The translations under genes and the position numbers were made by a program. The notes under the pieces were generated by a model. It saw only the letters and a list, made by a program, of their open reading frames with translations. It was not told the origin of the DNA and did no database searches. A DNA stretch of 64,000 bases from contig NZ_AP025032.1 of assembly GCF_019973775.1 (NCBI RefSeq), positions 3,658,001-3,722,000 on the forward strand, in the 5' to 3' direction. Shown here in pieces: positions 53,590 through 63,817 of the stretch. The DNA is from Aureimonas sp. SA4125. Lineage in GTDB: Bacteria; Pseudomonadota; Alphaproteobacteria; Rhizobiales; Rhizobiaceae. How positions within the stretch are numbered: the first letter of the stretch is position 1; every line of letters begins with the position of its first letter.

Positions 53590-55934
53590 GGCGTCGCCTC
53601 CGTCGGATCGGCGGTTCGCAGCCGTGGCTTGCCGACGCGGATGCGGATCAGCGCCAGGATCGCGAGGCCCGTCACCATCACGACGGCGATCTCGCCGAGA
53701 GTGTCCATGCCGCGGAAGTCGACGATGATGACGTTGACGATGTTGCGGCCATGGGCGATCGCGTAGCTGTAGCGCGTGAAGAAATCCGACATCACGGGAT
53801 CGAAGGGCACCTGCGTGACCCTGAGCAGCAGAAGGCCGATGCCGATGCCCGCCGCCGCCGCGACCGCCGCATCAATCAGCGTCTCGCGCAGCGGCCGGCG
53901 ATCCTCGACCTCGAGCTTCAGCCGCGTCATGACCAGCGCCAGGATCACGACGGACAGCGTCTCGATCATGAACTGGGTGAAGGAGAGGTCCGGCGCGCCG
54001 AGAAGAATGAACAGGAGCGCCACGGCAATACCCTGGATGCCGAGCGAGACGATCGCCGTCAGCCGGCTGCGGGCGATCACGACCGAGAGCACGCCGATGA
54101 CCAGCAGAGCCGAGACCGCCCATTCCGACAACGACAACTGCGGCATCGCCGGAATCGCCGGCAGGGCACCGGCAAGCACCATCGGCACCAGAAGGGCCGC
54201 GGCGATGACGATGAAGGCCTGGGTCATGTAGCGGTCGAGCCGTCCCGACTGGAGTTTTCTCGTCACGGCGAAGGACAGCGCGAGAAGCCCCCGCATCGCC
54301 TGGTCGAAGCCGATGTCGGGACCCCAGCCGATGTGGTTCAGCGCGGCGTCCACACCGGACCGGACCCTGCCCGCGACAAGATAGAGCCCTGCGCCGATGG
54401 CAAGCGTCAGCATCGACAGCGCGAAGGCGAGGCCGAGATGCGGCAGGGCCGAGATCGTGATCTCCACCGGCGTCCCGATGACGGCCGATGCCATCGGGCT
54501 CGTCAGCCATGCATGCGTCGAGCCCGAAAACAGCGCGGTGAACAGTCCGGCGAGACCGAGGACGAGCGGTCCGAGCCAGATCAGCGCCGGCCCCTCGTGC
54601 GGATGGTCGAGTGCGGCGGGCTTCTGCCCGAGGAAAGGCTTCAGCGCCACCAGAAAGGCCGCGGCAAACATCAGCGCGTTCCCGGCAATCGCGGTCAGCG
54701 TCAGGGCGATGCCGCGCGGGGTCGGCGCGGCCGTCGCCTCGTAGATCACTTCCTTGGCGAGAAACCCGAAGAAGGGCAGGACGCCGCCCATCGAGAGCGC
54801 GGCGAGCAGTGCGGCGACGAAGGTGATCGGCATCGCCCGGCGCAGGCCGCCGAGCCGCAGGAGATCGCGGCTGCCGGCGCCATGGTCGACGCTGCCGGCG
54901 ACCATGAAGAGCGCACCCTTGAACAGTGCGTGGGCGACGAGATAGAGCACCGCCGCCTCCATCGCCGCCTCGCTGCCGACGCCGATCAGCATCACCAGGA
55001 GCCCGAGCGAGGCGACGGTCGTATAGGCGAGGATGAGCTTCATGTCGGTCTGGCGCAGCGCCAGCAGCGCGCCGCCGACAAGGGTGACACCGCCGAACAG
55101 AGGCAGGATCGTCTCCCACAGCAACGTCTCTCCCAGCGCCGGGTTGAGACGCATCAGGAGATAGACGCCGGCCTTCACCATGGTGGCCGAATGCAGATAG
55201 GCCGAGACCGGCGTCGGCGCCTCCATCGCGTTCGGCAGCCAGACGTGGAACGGCATCTGCGCCGACTTGGTGAACGCGCCGCCAAGGACGAGGAGAAGGA
55301 TCGGCAGATACCAGGCGCTGTCGCGCAGCGCGTCGCCGGCTGCAAGCACCTCCGTCATCGAGGTCAGGCCGAGAACCTCCCGAATCAGGACGAGGCCGGC
55401 CATCAACGCAAGGCCGCCGCCGCCCGTGATCACCAGTGCCTGGATCGCCCCACGCCGCGCCCGCTCCCGTTCGTGGTCGAAGCCGATCAGCAGGAAGGAG
55501 GTGATCGAGGTGAGCTCCCAATAGACGATCAGCGTCATCAGATCGTCGGCCAGAACGAGGCCGAGCATCGCCGCCATGAACATCAGGATGAAGGTGAAGA
55601 AGCGTCCGAGATCGCGGTGCCCCGCGAGGTAGCCGCCGCTGTAGAGGACGATCAGCGTGCCGATGCCCGTGATGAGCAGGCCGAAGACCAGCGACAGGCC
55701 GTCCAGACGGAAGGAGAAACGCATGCCGTAGGAGGGGATCCAGTCGAAGCCGGAAAGAAGCACCGCGCCCTGCCGCACCGCGTCGGCCTGGCCGCACAGA
55801 ATGACGAAGGCAGCGGCGGGAAAGGCGGCCAGCAGCCAGGCGGCGCGGGAGCCGAGCCCGCGCGCCAGGGGCGCCGCCAGGAGCGCTGCCGCCAGCGGCA
55901 GGCCCAGAAGCACAAGGGTCAGAAGGTCGGGCAT
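53586..55934 (-). CDS. mnhA: Mrp/Mnh antiporter subunit A
   Basis: MnhA is the largest subunit and resembles Complex I subunit NuoL. From ATG 55934, preceded by AAGAGGG, it has 782 residues and about 20 membrane segments. NuoL-like landmarks are the Glu in [15 protein letters not shown], the Lys in [20 protein letters not shown], the phrase [15 protein letters not shown] and the His in [14 protein letters not shown]. The C-terminal part (about 600-770) is the MnhA-specific extension. It is the first gene of the seven-gene operon that ends with mnhG. Confidence 0.95.
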   Translation of the reverse strand: MPDLLTLVLLGLPLAAALLAAPLARGLGSRAAWLLAAFPAAAFVILCGQADAVRQGAVLLSGFDWIPSYGMRFSFRLDGLSLVFGLLITGIGTLIVLYSGGYLAGHRDLGRFFTFILMFMAAMLGLVLADDLMTLIVYWELTSITSFLLIGFDHERERARRGAIQALVITGGGGLALMAGLVLIREVLGLTSMTEVLAAGDALRDSAWYLPILLLVLGGAFTKSAQMPFHVWLPNAMEAPTPVSAYLHSATMVKAGVYLLMRLNPALGETLLWETILPLFGGVTLVGGALLALRQTDMKLILAYTTVASLGLLVMLIGVGSEAAMEAAVLYLVAHALFKGALFMVAGSVDHGAGSRDLLRLGGLRRAMPITFVAALLAALSMGGVLPFFGFLAKEVIYEATAAPTPRGIALTLTAIAGNALMFAAAFLVALKPFLGQKPAALDHPHEGPALIWLGPLVLGLAGLFTALFSGSTHAWLTSPMASAVIGTPVEITISALPHLGLAFALSMLTLAIGAGLYLVAGRVRSGVDAALNHIGWGPDIGFDQAMRGLLALSFAVTRKLQSGRLDRYMTQAFIVIAAALLVPMVLAGALPAIPAMPQLSLSEWAVSALLVIGVLSVVIARSRLTAIVSLGIQGIAVALLFILLGAPDLSFTQFMIETLSVVILALVMTRLKLEVEDRRPLRETLIDAAVAAAAGIGIGLLLLRVTQVPFDPVMSDFFTRYSYAIAHGRNIVNVIIVDFRGMDTLGEIAVVMVTGLAILALIRIRVGKPRLRTADPTEATP

Positions 55935-56263
55935 CGAGCCCTCTTGCGGCGGCAGGCTGCCCATCATTCGATCCGGATGCCCTTTTGGAGTTGGCCTAGA
56001 CTTTTGGTGGGGACACGCCGTCACGGCGCCGCATCCGGTGTGACGTCTCCGTCTTAGTCAAGCATCCCGCCGCCCGCAACCCGAACCCACCCTAACGGGT
56101 GCCGCAACAGTTGCTCGGAGAAGCCATCTCCGCGGCGCGGCGATGCTTGTTCTGGCCGGGTTGCTTCGCCGTGAACAAAGCCTGTACAGTCAGGCAGGGA
56201 CGAGATCAGAGGCCCGGCGCCTCACCATTGGAATTAACACTTTTGACCGACACGACTGCCGAT
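55935..56263. other. divergent intergenic region between mnhA and oligopeptidase B gene
   Basis: The 329 bases hold no gene I can support. Promoters for both directions are expected. A TTG at 56242 with GGAA upstream is a possible alternative start of the downstream gene. Confidence 0.5.
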
Positions 56264-58372
56264 ATGCCGACGCACACCAGGGCGGATGGCGCCGCGAATC
56301 CGCCCAAGGCCGAGAAGCGCCCGGAACGCTTTGATCTCCATGGACGCGAGCGCCGTGATGACTATGGCTGGCTGCGCGCGCCCAACTGGCAGGATGTCTT
56401 CCAGGACCCGGCGGTTCTGGACCCGGCGATCCGTGCCCATCTCGACGCCGAGAACGTCTATCACGATGCGATGATGGCGCCGCTGGCGCCGCTGCGGGAG
56501 AAGCTGATCGCGGAGATGCGCGGCCGCATCAAGGAGGACGATTCCTCGGTGCCCGCGCCCGACGGCCCCTTCGCCTATGGCATGTCCTACGAGGCCGGTG
56601 CGGAGTATCCCCGTTTCATCCGCCGCCCCCTCGGCGGCGACGCGGCCAGCGAGACGGTGATCCTCGACGGGCAGAAGGAAGCGGCGCAGCGCAAGTATTT
56701 CTCGCTCGGCGGCGTCGCCCATTCCACCGATCACAACTGGCTGGCCTGGTCGCACGACGACAAGGGTTCGGAGTTCTACGCGATCTCGGTGCGCGACCTG
56801 GCGACCGGCGAGGACCTCGGCGAGAGAATCGAGAACACCAGTGGCAGCGCCGTCTGGTCGGCCCGCTCGAAGGGTTTCTTCTACACCCGGCTCGACGGCA
56901 ACCATCGTCCGAGCCGGGTCTATTTCCATCGCCTCGGAACCGATCCCGCCGATGATGCGCTGATCTACGAGGAGACCGATACCGGCTTCTTCATGGGGGT
57001 CGGCAAGACCCAGTCGGGCGAGTTTATCGTCATTCATATTCACGACCACGAGACCTCGGAGGCCTGGCTGATCCCTGCCTCCAACTCGGCGGCCGAACCG
57101 CGCCTTCTTGCCGAGCGCGAGACCGGCGTCGAGTACGACGTCGACGAGGCCGATGGCACGCTGTACATCCTGACGAATGCCGCCGGCGCCCGTGATTTCA
57201 AGATCGTCACCGCCCCGACCGACTCGTCGAACGCAAGCGAGTGGACCGACTACGTTCCGCACGAAGACGGTCGCCTGATCCTCGCCCACATGGTCCTGAA
57301 GCGGCACCTCGTCTGGCTGGAGCGGCGCGAGGGCCTGCCGCGCATCGTCGTCAAGCGCCTGTCCGATGGTGCGGAACATATCGTCGCATTCGGCGAGGAA
57401 GCCTATTCGCTGGGTCTCTCCGGCACCTACGAGTTCGACACGACGCTCATCCGCTTCACCTATTCCTCGCTGACGACGCCGACGCAGACCTTCGACTACG
57501 ACGTCGAGACCCGACAGCGGACGCTCCTGAAAACGCAGGAGGTTCCCTCCGGCCATGTTCCGGATGAGTATGTCACCCGCCGCATCTTGGCGCGGGCGGC
57601 CGATGGAGAAATGGTGCCGGTTTCGCTGCTCTACCGCAGGGACACCCCGCTGGACGGCACGGCGCCCCTGATGCTCTACGGCTACGGCGCCTACGGCATC
57701 GCCATCCCGGCCGCCTTCAACACCAATTGCCTCAGCCTCGTCGACCGCGGCTTCGTCTGGGCGATCGCGCATGTGCGCGGCGGCAAGGACAAGGGCTTTG
57801 CCTGGTACGAGGGCGGACGACGCGAGAACAAGGGGAACACCTTCTCCGACTTCATCGCCGTCGCCGACCATCTCGTTGCCGAGAACTACACGCGCCACGA
57901 TCGGATCGTCGCGCAGGGCGGCTCGGCCGGCGGCATGCTGATGGGCGCCATCGCCAACATGGCGCCGGACAAGTTCGGCGCCATCATCGCCGTGGTGCCC
58001 TTCGTCGACGTTCTCGCCACCATGCTCGACGACACGCTGCCGCTGACCCCGCCGGAATGGCCGGAATGGGGCAACCCGCTGGCCTCGGCCACCGACTACG
58101 ACCGCATCGCCGGCTACAGCCCCTACGACAATGTCGCGGCGAAAGCCTATCCGCCGATGCTGGTTCTCGCCGGCCTCACCGATCCGCGCGTCACCTATTG
58201 GGAGCCGGCAAAATGGGTGGCGAAGCTGCGCGCCCTGAAGACCGACGCCAATCCCGTCCTCCTCCACACCAACATGGACGCCGGCCACGGCGGCGCCTCC
58301 GGCCGTTTCAATCGTCTGGACGAGGTCGCCTCGATCTACGCCTTCTCGCTGATGGTGACGGGCAAGGCATAG
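56264..58372 (+). CDS. ptrB: oligopeptidase B (S9A family)
   Basis: The enzyme is a serine peptidase cleaving short peptides after Lys/Arg. From ATG 56264 it has 702 residues; TTG 56242 would add seven more. It has an N-terminal part, a seven-bladed propeller (about 60-400) and a C-terminal alpha/beta hydrolase domain with catalytic Ser in QGGSAGGMLMGAIANM, the Asp in AGLTDPRVTYWEP and the His in NMDAGHGGASGR. The phrase AHVRGGKDKGFAWYEGGRRE is typical. No signal peptide, so cytoplasmic. Confidence 0.93.
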   Translation: MPTHTRADGAANPPKAEKRPERFDLHGRERRDDYGWLRAPNWQDVFQDPAVLDPAIRAHLDAENVYHDAMMAPLAPLREKLIAEMRGRIKEDDSSVPAPDGPFAYGMSYEAGAEYPRFIRRPLGGDAASETVILDGQKEAAQRKYFSLGGVAHSTDHNWLAWSHDDKGSEFYAISVRDLATGEDLGERIENTSGSAVWSARSKGFFYTRLDGNHRPSRVYFHRLGTDPADDALIYEETDTGFFMGVGKTQSGEFIVIHIHDHETSEAWLIPASNSAAEPRLLAERETGVEYDVDEADGTLYILTNAAGARDFKIVTAPTDSSNASEWTDYVPHEDGRLILAHMVLKRHLVWLERREGLPRIVVKRLSDGAEHIVAFGEEAYSLGLSGTYEFDTTLIRFTYSSLTTPTQTFDYDVETRQRTLLKTQEVPSGHVPDEYVTRRILARAADGEMVPVSLLYRRDTPLDGTAPLMLYGYGAYGIAIPAAFNTNCLSLVDRGFVWAIAHVRGGKDKGFAWYEGGRRENKGNTFSDFIAVADHLVAENYTRHDRIVAQGGSAGGMLMGAIANMAPDKFGAIIAVVPFVDVLATMLDDTLPLTPPEWPEWGNPLASATDYDRIAGYSPYDNVAAKAYPPMLVLAGLTDPRVTYWEPAKWVAKLRALKTDANPVLLHTNMDAGHGGASGRFNRLDEVASIYAFSLMVTGKA

Positions 58373-58571
58373 GGGAAGGCGCGACAAGCAGACCGCCCTT
58401 TTGATGCAAAGGGGCGCTATGGCAGCTTGTTGGAGCGATGGCACCGTTGGACGCGGAGACGGCTTGGCAACCGGTCGCCTCCCCTTCCCCGGTTATTCCG
58501 GCCTTGAGCCGGGGTGACGACGCCGGAGCGGCGATCATGCCCCCCGCACGGCATCCCGCGTGGTTGATCCG

Positions 58572-59486
58572 CTACGGCGCCGGCACGGCCTTCAGATACG
58601 CCGCGATGGCCTCGCGATCGCCCGCCGGCAGCTTGGCGAGGTTCTTCTGCACCTCGACCATCGCGCCGCCGACGGAGTCGAAGTCGGGCGTGAAGCCGGT
58701 CTCTAAGTAGTAGGCGATGTCCGCTTCGGACCACGCGCCGATCCCCGTCTCGGACGAGGTGATGTCGGGCACCTTGCCCTCGCCCTCGGGATTGGGCGCG
58801 CCGGCAAGCCAGCGCGTCCTGTCGAGACCGCCGGCACCGCCATAGAGCCGGGGCGTGTGGCACTCGCCGCAATGGCCGGGGCCTTCCGCCAGGTACTGGC
58901 CGCGCTTCACCTGCTCCGATGCGTCGGCCGGAAGCGCGACGACGGGATCGGGGTCGAGAAAAGCCAGCTGCCACAACCCGACGCCGCGGCGGATGTTGAA
59001 GGGGAAGGACAGGACGTTGTCCGCTGCCCTGCCCTCCACCGGCGGCAACGTCTTCATGTAGGCGAAGAGGTCGGCGACATCGCCCTTCGTCATGCGCGCA
59101 TAGGACGTATAGGGAAAGGCCGGATAGAGATGGGTGCCGTCGGGACCGACGCCGCGTTGCATCGCATTGGCGAAATCGGCAAGGCTCCAGTCGCCGATGC
59201 CGTCCGCGGGGTCGGTCGAGATGTTGGGCGCGTGAAAAGTGCCGAAGGACGTGACCAGCGGCGCGCCGCCGCCGAGACGCAACTGCGCCTCGCCCTCGCT
59301 TTTCGCCGGCGCGTGGCAGGAGACGCAGCCGCCGGCCCAGAAGACGGTAGCGCCGCGCGCGGCGTCGCCGCTGCCGTCGGCAGCGATCTCGCTCGCCTCC
59401 AGCCGGCGCGGCATGGTGAGGACGTAGAACACTCCCGCTGCGATGACGACGACAGCCATCAGGCCGAGGAGCAACCGCTTCTGCAT
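58572..59486 (-). CDS. di-heme cytochrome c
   Basis: The 304-residue protein has an N-terminal signal anchor (about 5-25) and two c-type heme sites, CVSCH (about 55-59) and CGECH (about 206-210), each followed by a Met-containing stretch. It carries electrons in the periplasm, and its layout resembles cytochrome subunits of membrane-bound dehydrogenases, but no dehydrogenase gene is adjacent. The next gene upstream is a cytochrome c' on the same strand, 125 bases away. Confidence 0.9.
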   Translation of the reverse strand: MQKRLLLGLMAVVVIAAGVFYVLTMPRRLEASEIAADGSGDAARGATVFWAGGCVSCHAPAKSEGEAQLRLGGGAPLVTSFGTFHAPNISTDPADGIGDWSLADFANAMQRGVGPDGTHLYPAFPYTSYARMTKGDVADLFAYMKTLPPVEGRAADNVLSFPFNIRRGVGLWQLAFLDPDPVVALPADASEQVKRGQYLAEGPGHCGECHTPRLYGGAGGLDRTRWLAGAPNPEGEGKVPDITSSETGIGAWSEADIAYYLETGFTPDFDSVGGAMVEVQKNLAKLPAGDREAIAAYLKAVPAP

Positions 59487-59611
59487 GAATTCTGCCTCAC
59501 CGATCGCTGTGCTGACAAACCGGCGCTGCTCATGGGCGTCGGTCGGATGGCCCCGATGGCCCCGCTCCCGTCTTTTCGGCGAGAGAAGGAGACCGCCGGC
59601 GCCAGGTCGAC

Positions 59612-60073
59612 CTAGTTATCGACGCGAAACTCTTCATGGCAGCCCTTGCAGTTCTGCGCGACGCTGGCAAACGCCGGCTTGAAGGCGTCGAGGCTCTCGG
59701 GCTTGGTCGCCGCAGCGGCGGCGATGTCGCCCTCGAACTTGGCGAGCTCGGCCTTGAACTCCTCGGGCTTCGTCCAGATCGCCGGAGCGGCCTCGGTCTT
59801 GCCACCGGTCTTGCTGTCCTCTGGAAAGTGGGTGCCGAACTCCTTGGCATTGCTCGCCATGACAGTGAAGACCGCCGCCGCCTTGGCCGCATCGAAGGCG
59901 ACCTCGCCCTTCAGCATCTGGCCGGCAGCCTTGGCAGCGCCGCCGATGTTCTTCATCGCCTCCTGGCGCTGCTTGATCACGTCGAGATTCTGCGCGCCGG
60001 CCGGAAGAACGGCCAGAGCGCCAGCAGAAGCTGCGACAAGGGCGGCGGCGAAAGCGAGAGATTGAACGTTCAT
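59612..60073 (-). CDS. cytochrome c' / c556-like protein
   Basis: From ATG 60073 the 153-residue protein has a signal peptide (cleavage near AGAQN, residue 28), a four-helix body (DVIKQRQEAMKNIGGAAKAA) and a C-terminal heme site CKGCHEEFR, the layout of cytochrome c'. Such proteins bind NO or take part in periplasmic electron transfer. It lies upstream of the di-heme cytochrome gene on the same strand. Confidence 0.9.
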   Translation of the reverse strand: MNVQSLAFAAALVAASAGALAVLPAGAQNLDVIKQRQEAMKNIGGAAKAAGQMLKGEVAFDAAKAAAVFTVMASNAKEFGTHFPEDSKTGGKTEAAPAIWTKPEEFKAELAKFEGDIAAAAATKPESLDAFKPAFASVAQNCKGCHEEFRVDN

Positions 60074-60254
60074 GAGGGGGCTCCAAAGGACCATCCGCGG
60101 CGCGGAGGAGAGGCTGCACTACAGCATGGATGCCCTGTTTGACCGGCCATGCAAGTCGCGGGAACTGTCACTTCGCGGTGAGGCGAATGTGGTCGGCGCG
60201 ACGTCCGCGGCGTGCGCGCGCTCGCAACCGTCTACTCGCCGACCCTTCGGCACC

Positions 60255-60282
60255 AAAAGGCCCCGGCGTTACCGCCGGGGCC
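60255..60282 (-). terminator. rho-independent terminator after superoxide dismutase gene
   Basis: On the minus strand GGCCCCGGCG pairs exactly with CGCCGGGGCC around a four-base loop, followed by TTTT. It begins 29 bases after the stop of the dismutase gene. Confidence 0.9.
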
Positions 60283-60310
60283 TCGCGTCAAAACTCGAGA
60301 GCGTCGTGGT

Positions 60311-60913
60311 TCAGGCGCCGGTGCCTTCGTACATCTCCAGCACGTGATCCCAGTCGATCAGACTGTCGACGAAAGCCTCCAGGTACTTCGGCCGGGCATT
60401 GCGGTAGTCGATGTAGTAGGAATGCTCCCACACGTCGACGCCGAGGATCGGCTTGGCGCCATGCACCAGCGGGTTTTCGCCGTTCGGGGTCTTCATGATC
60501 GACAGCTTGCCGTCCTTGACCGCGACCCAGGCCCAGCCCGAGCCGAACTGGCCCTTGCCGGCGTCCATGAAGTCGGTACGGAACTTGTCATAGCCGCCGA
60601 GATCGCTGTCGAAGGCGGTCTGCAACTTGCCTGGCAGGCTCTTGCCGCCGCCGCCCTTCTTCATCCACTTCCAGAAGTGGATGTGGTTGTAGTGCTGGGC
60701 GGCATTGTTGAAGAGCGGCTGATTCTTGCCATAGGACTGCATGACCACCTCCTCGACCGAGGCGTCGCCCATGCCGGCTTCGGCGGCGAGCTTGTTGCCC
60801 ATCTCGACATAGGCGTTGTGGTGCTTGTCATGATGGTATTCGAGGGTCTCCTTCGACATGAAGGGAGCGAGCGCCTCGTAATCGTAGGGCAGTTCGGGAA
60901 GCGTGAAAGCCAT
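60311..60913 (-). CDS. sodB: Fe/Mn superoxide dismutase
   Basis: The enzyme converts superoxide to oxygen and peroxide. The 200-residue protein has metal ligands in EYHHDKHHNAYV, QHYNHIHFWKWM and LGVDVWEHSYYIDY. The phrase AQHYNHIHFW with Gln in this position and GSGWAWV is of Fe-SOD type, but metal use cannot be fixed from sequence alone. No signal peptide, so cytoplasmic. It is a single gene with a clear terminator. Confidence 0.95.
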   Translation of the reverse strand: MAFTLPELPYDYEALAPFMSKETLEYHHDKHHNAYVEMGNKLAAEAGMGDASVEEVVMQSYGKNQPLFNNAAQHYNHIHFWKWMKKGGGGKSLPGKLQTAFDSDLGGYDKFRTDFMDAGKGQFGSGWAWVAVKDGKLSIMKTPNGENPLVHGAKPILGVDVWEHSYYIDYRNARPKYLEAFVDSLIDWDHVLEMYEGTGA

Positions 60914-61066
60914 GCGGTGTCTCCTTCTCAGATCATTCAGGTCTCATGGGCAGCGCGCCCGCCGACCGGCGTTGCAGAGCCCATGGGAAGCATGTGGGTA
61001 AGCTAGGGTCCGGGCCGGCGAAGGCCATGCGGCCCGTCCCTCCCGGCGAAAGATTTCCGCGGTCCG

Positions 61067-61942
61067 CTAGGCCGCCTTGGCCAGCGAGCCGCGCGCAAAC
61101 GCCCAGTAGAGCTCGCGCGAGCGTTCGCAGACGGGCCCCGGCTGCAGCGAGCGTCCCTCGAAGCCCGTCACCGCCACGACCTTGGAATGGTTGCCGGTCG
61201 AGAAGATCTCGTCGGCGCCGAGGAAATCCTCGACCGTCAGCGTGCACTCCACGACCTCGGCGCCATCGGCGCGCAGCAAGGCGATGATCCGCTGGCGAGT
61301 GATGCCATTGAGAAACGTCCCGTTCGGCACCGGCGTCTTCACCACACCGTCGCGGACGATGAAGACGTTCGACGTCGCGGTCTCCGCGACATTGCCGGCC
61401 ATGTCGCACATGAGCGCATTGTCGTAGCCGCGTGCCTTCGCCTCGAGGATCGCCCGGCCACTGTTGGGATAGAGGCAGCCGGCCTTGGCCGCGGTCGGCG
61501 CCGTCTCGGGCGTCGGGCGGCGGAAGGGCGAAACGCCGAGGGTGAAGCCCGAGGACGGGATCATCGGCGATTCGTAGAGGCTGAGGGCGAAGCGCGTCGA
61601 GATCGGATCGGCTGGAACACCCATGTAGCCGCCCGCCTCCGCCCAATACATCGGGCGGATATAGACCGCCGTCTCGCCGCCGAACTTCGCCAGCCCCTCA
61701 TGCGTCAGCCGCACGATCTCGTCCGCGGCGACGCTTGCCTCGAGCCCGAGCGCCAGCGCGGATCGGTTGACGCGCGCGGCGTGGCGATCGAGGTCGGGCG
61801 ACATTCCCTCGAACCAGCGGGCGCCGTCGAAGACGGTGCTGCCGAGCCACATCGCATGGCTGCGCGGGCCGATGAGGCCGGGATTGCCCTCCAGCCACTC
61901 GCCGTCGACGAAGGTGAAGGTCGGGCTGAGTTCCTGTGCCAT
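61067..61942 (-). CDS. class IV aminotransferase (branched-chain type)
   Basis: From ATG 61942 the PLP enzyme has 291 residues. Landmarks are GSTVFDGARWFEGM, the PLP lysine in AAKAGCLYPNSGRAILEAKA, and GNVAETATSNVFIVRDGVVK, then NGITRQRIIAL. It is closest to branched-chain amino acid aminotransferases of the rhizobial type used with D- or L-amino donors; the substrate cannot be fixed. It is divergent from the following HAD gene. Confidence 0.9.
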   Translation of the reverse strand: MAQELSPTFTFVDGEWLEGNPGLIGPRSHAMWLGSTVFDGARWFEGMSPDLDRHAARVNRSALALGLEASVAADEIVRLTHEGLAKFGGETAVYIRPMYWAEAGGYMGVPADPISTRFALSLYESPMIPSSGFTLGVSPFRRPTPETAPTAAKAGCLYPNSGRAILEAKARGYDNALMCDMAGNVAETATSNVFIVRDGVVKTPVPNGTFLNGITRQRIIALLRADGAEVVECTLTVEDFLGADEIFSTGNHSKVVAVTGFEGRSLQPGPVCERSRELYWAFARGSLAKAA

Positions 61943-62124
61943 GCTGGATCCTTTCCGGGGCCGCACCTGGCGTGCCGGAGCGCCCGCCGCCGGCGTCGGG
62001 CCATGCCACCGGAGCTGCCGATGGGTGCCGTCATGCCACGCGGGACCTGCGGGGAAAAGCCCTTCCTCTCGCCAATGTTTGGACTATGACAGAACGGTAA
62101 GTGGGCGCCTGGGGAGAATTCGCT

Positions 62125-62787
62125 GTGCATTCGGTCTATGTTTTCGACGCCTACGGCACCCTGTTCGATACCGGCGCCGCGGTCGCCCGCCATGCCGCCG
62201 ATCTCGGCGAGGAAGGGCGGCGGCTTGCCGACATCTGGCGCCGCAAGCAGCTCGAATATTCCTGGATCCGAACGCTGATGGGCGACGCCTCCCGCGATTT
62301 CTGGACCCTGACCGAAGATGCTCTCGACTTCGCGCTCGCAAAAATGCCGGCGGTCGACGGCGCCATGCGCGGCCGGCTGCTCGAGGCCTACCGCGATCTC
62401 GATTGCTTCGAGGAGGTGCCGCAGACACTGCGCGTCCTGAAGGACGGCGGCGCACGCCTGGCGATCCTGTCCAACGGCTCGCGGCAGATGCTGGACCGCG
62501 CCATTCGTTCGGCCAAGATCGACCATCTGCTCGACGCCGTGCTGTCGGCCGAGGACGTCGGTCGCTACAAGACGGCGCCGGAGATCTACGATCTCGTCAC
62601 CACGACCTTCCGCCTCTATCCGGACGCGGTGTCGTTCCAGTCGTCGAACCGCTGGGACATCGCCGGGGCGACGCGCTTCGGCTTCAACACGGTCTGGATC
62701 AACCGCGGCAACGAGCCGGACGAATATCCCGACCTGCAGCCGAACGCGATCCTGCCCGATCTCCGGGGCCTTGCCGGCATGCTCTGA
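62125..62787 (+). CDS. haloacid dehalogenase type II (HAD superfamily)
   Basis: The enzyme likely removes halide from short 2-haloacids or acts on a related substrate. From GTG 62125, with GGGGAG upstream, it has 220 residues; GTG 62101 would add eight. HAD motifs are VFDAYGTLFDTG (nucleophile Asp), LAILSNGSRQML, the Lys in GRYKTAPEIYDL and SFQSSNRWDIAGATRFGF. The last is typical of (S)-2-haloacid dehalogenases (SSNxWD). Confidence 0.9.
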   Translation: MHSVYVFDAYGTLFDTGAAVARHAADLGEEGRRLADIWRRKQLEYSWIRTLMGDASRDFWTLTEDALDFALAKMPAVDGAMRGRLLEAYRDLDCFEEVPQTLRVLKDGGARLAILSNGSRQMLDRAIRSAKIDHLLDAVLSAEDVGRYKTAPEIYDLVTTTFRLYPDAVSFQSSNRWDIAGATRFGFNTVWINRGNEPDEYPDLQPNAILPDLRGLAGML

Positions 62788-63066
62788 CAGGATTTCGGCG
62801 ATTGACGGGGCGGATCTTGAAGGACCGCCGGGCAATCAAACGCAGACTGACCGGACTGCCGTCACTGGCGTCACTGCTTGGTACCCGCGCCGGCAGGCCG
62901 GTGACACCGCCGCCCGAATAGCGTTGCCGCAATGCAACAGCCTGGCCAGAACGGGTCCCCGCAGCGCAACCAACCGGCCTGCCGCCATGTTCGAGGCCCA
63001 AGCCGGCATAACGATCACCCGATCGTCGCGCTGCCATGCATCAAAAATCTCCGGAACAGGCATTTC

Positions 63067-63777
63067 ATGAACGATCAGATTCGAGGTCGCGGTTTGACGC
63101 GGCGCCATCTTCTCATGGGGATGGGCCTTTCGGCGGCCGCCGCCGTTGCCGGCTGCACGAGCTCAGGTTCGCGCGCCCGCATTCTCGAAGGGCGCGCCGG
63201 CCCGGGCGGCAGCATGAGAGATCCTGCCTTTCTGAGCATGTACGGCCCGATCGAGGACGGCGGCTATCTCATTCCGCCGATCGATCCAAAACTCGTCGAC
63301 CCGATGTTCTTTCGCCAGGAGGTCGCCAACATGACCGGCGAGGCGCCGGGGACGATGGTGATCGATACCGCCAACCGCTTCGCCTATTTCACGCAACCCG
63401 GCGGTCGGGCGATGCGCTACGGCGTCGGCATCGGCCGCGAGGGATTCTCGTGGAGCGGCCGTGCCATTGTCCGCTTCAAGAGGAAATGGCCGACATGGAC
63501 GCCACCGTCGGAAATGGTCGACCGCCAGCCCGAGCTGGAAGTCTATCGCAACGGCATGGAGCCCGGGCTGAAGAACCCGCTGGGCGCCCGCGCGCTCTAC
63601 CTGTTCCAGAACGGCGTGGACACGCTGTACCGTCTGCATGGAACGCCGGAATACTGGACCATCGGCAAGGCGGTGTCGTCGGGCTGCGTGCGGTTCATGA
63701 ACCACGACATCATAGACCTCTATGACCGCGTTCCCGACGGCACGCCCGTCGTCGTCATCCAGAGCGGCATGGCCTGA
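63067..63777 (+). CDS. L,D-transpeptidase lipoprotein
   Basis: The enzyme links peptidoglycan stem peptides or attaches proteins to the wall. The 236-residue precursor has a twin-arginine-like start (TRRHLLMGMGLSAAAAVAGC) that ends in a lipobox with Cys near residue 29. The YkuD domain (about 95-235) has the catalytic motif HGTPEYW and SSGCVRFMNHDI with the nucleophile Cys. The protein is probably anchored in a periplasmic membrane leaflet. A hairpin follows the gene. Confidence 0.93.
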   Translation: MNDQIRGRGLTRRHLLMGMGLSAAAAVAGCTSSGSRARILEGRAGPGGSMRDPAFLSMYGPIEDGGYLIPPIDPKLVDPMFFRQEVANMTGEAPGTMVIDTANRFAYFTQPGGRAMRYGVGIGREGFSWSGRAIVRFKRKWPTWTPPSEMVDRQPELEVYRNGMEPGLKNPLGARALYLFQNGVDTLYRLHGTPEYWTIGKAVSSGCVRFMNHDIIDLYDRVPDGTPVVVIQSGMA

Positions 63778-63783
63778 GAGACG

Positions 63784-63807
63784 GGCCGGCGCTGATCCGC
63801 GCCGGCC
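63784..63807. terminator. hairpin between L,D-transpeptidase and TM2 genes
   Basis: GGCCGGCGC and GCGCCGGCC form a perfect nine-pair stem around a six-base loop, between two convergent genes. No T-run follows on either strand, so it is only a candidate terminator. Confidence 0.5.
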
Positions 63808-63817
63808 ACCTCACACC

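Noticed and set aside
53751..56057. Open frame of 768 codons on the plus strand
   Set aside because: It is entirely antisense to mnhA, is rich in Arg, Gln, Glu and His as expected for the complement of a GC-rich membrane protein gene, and has no family features.
56234..58444. Open frame of 736 codons on the minus strand
   Set aside because: It is antisense to the oligopeptidase B gene, whose catalytic motifs are all present; the minus frame has only Val/Gly/Arg-rich low-information sequence.
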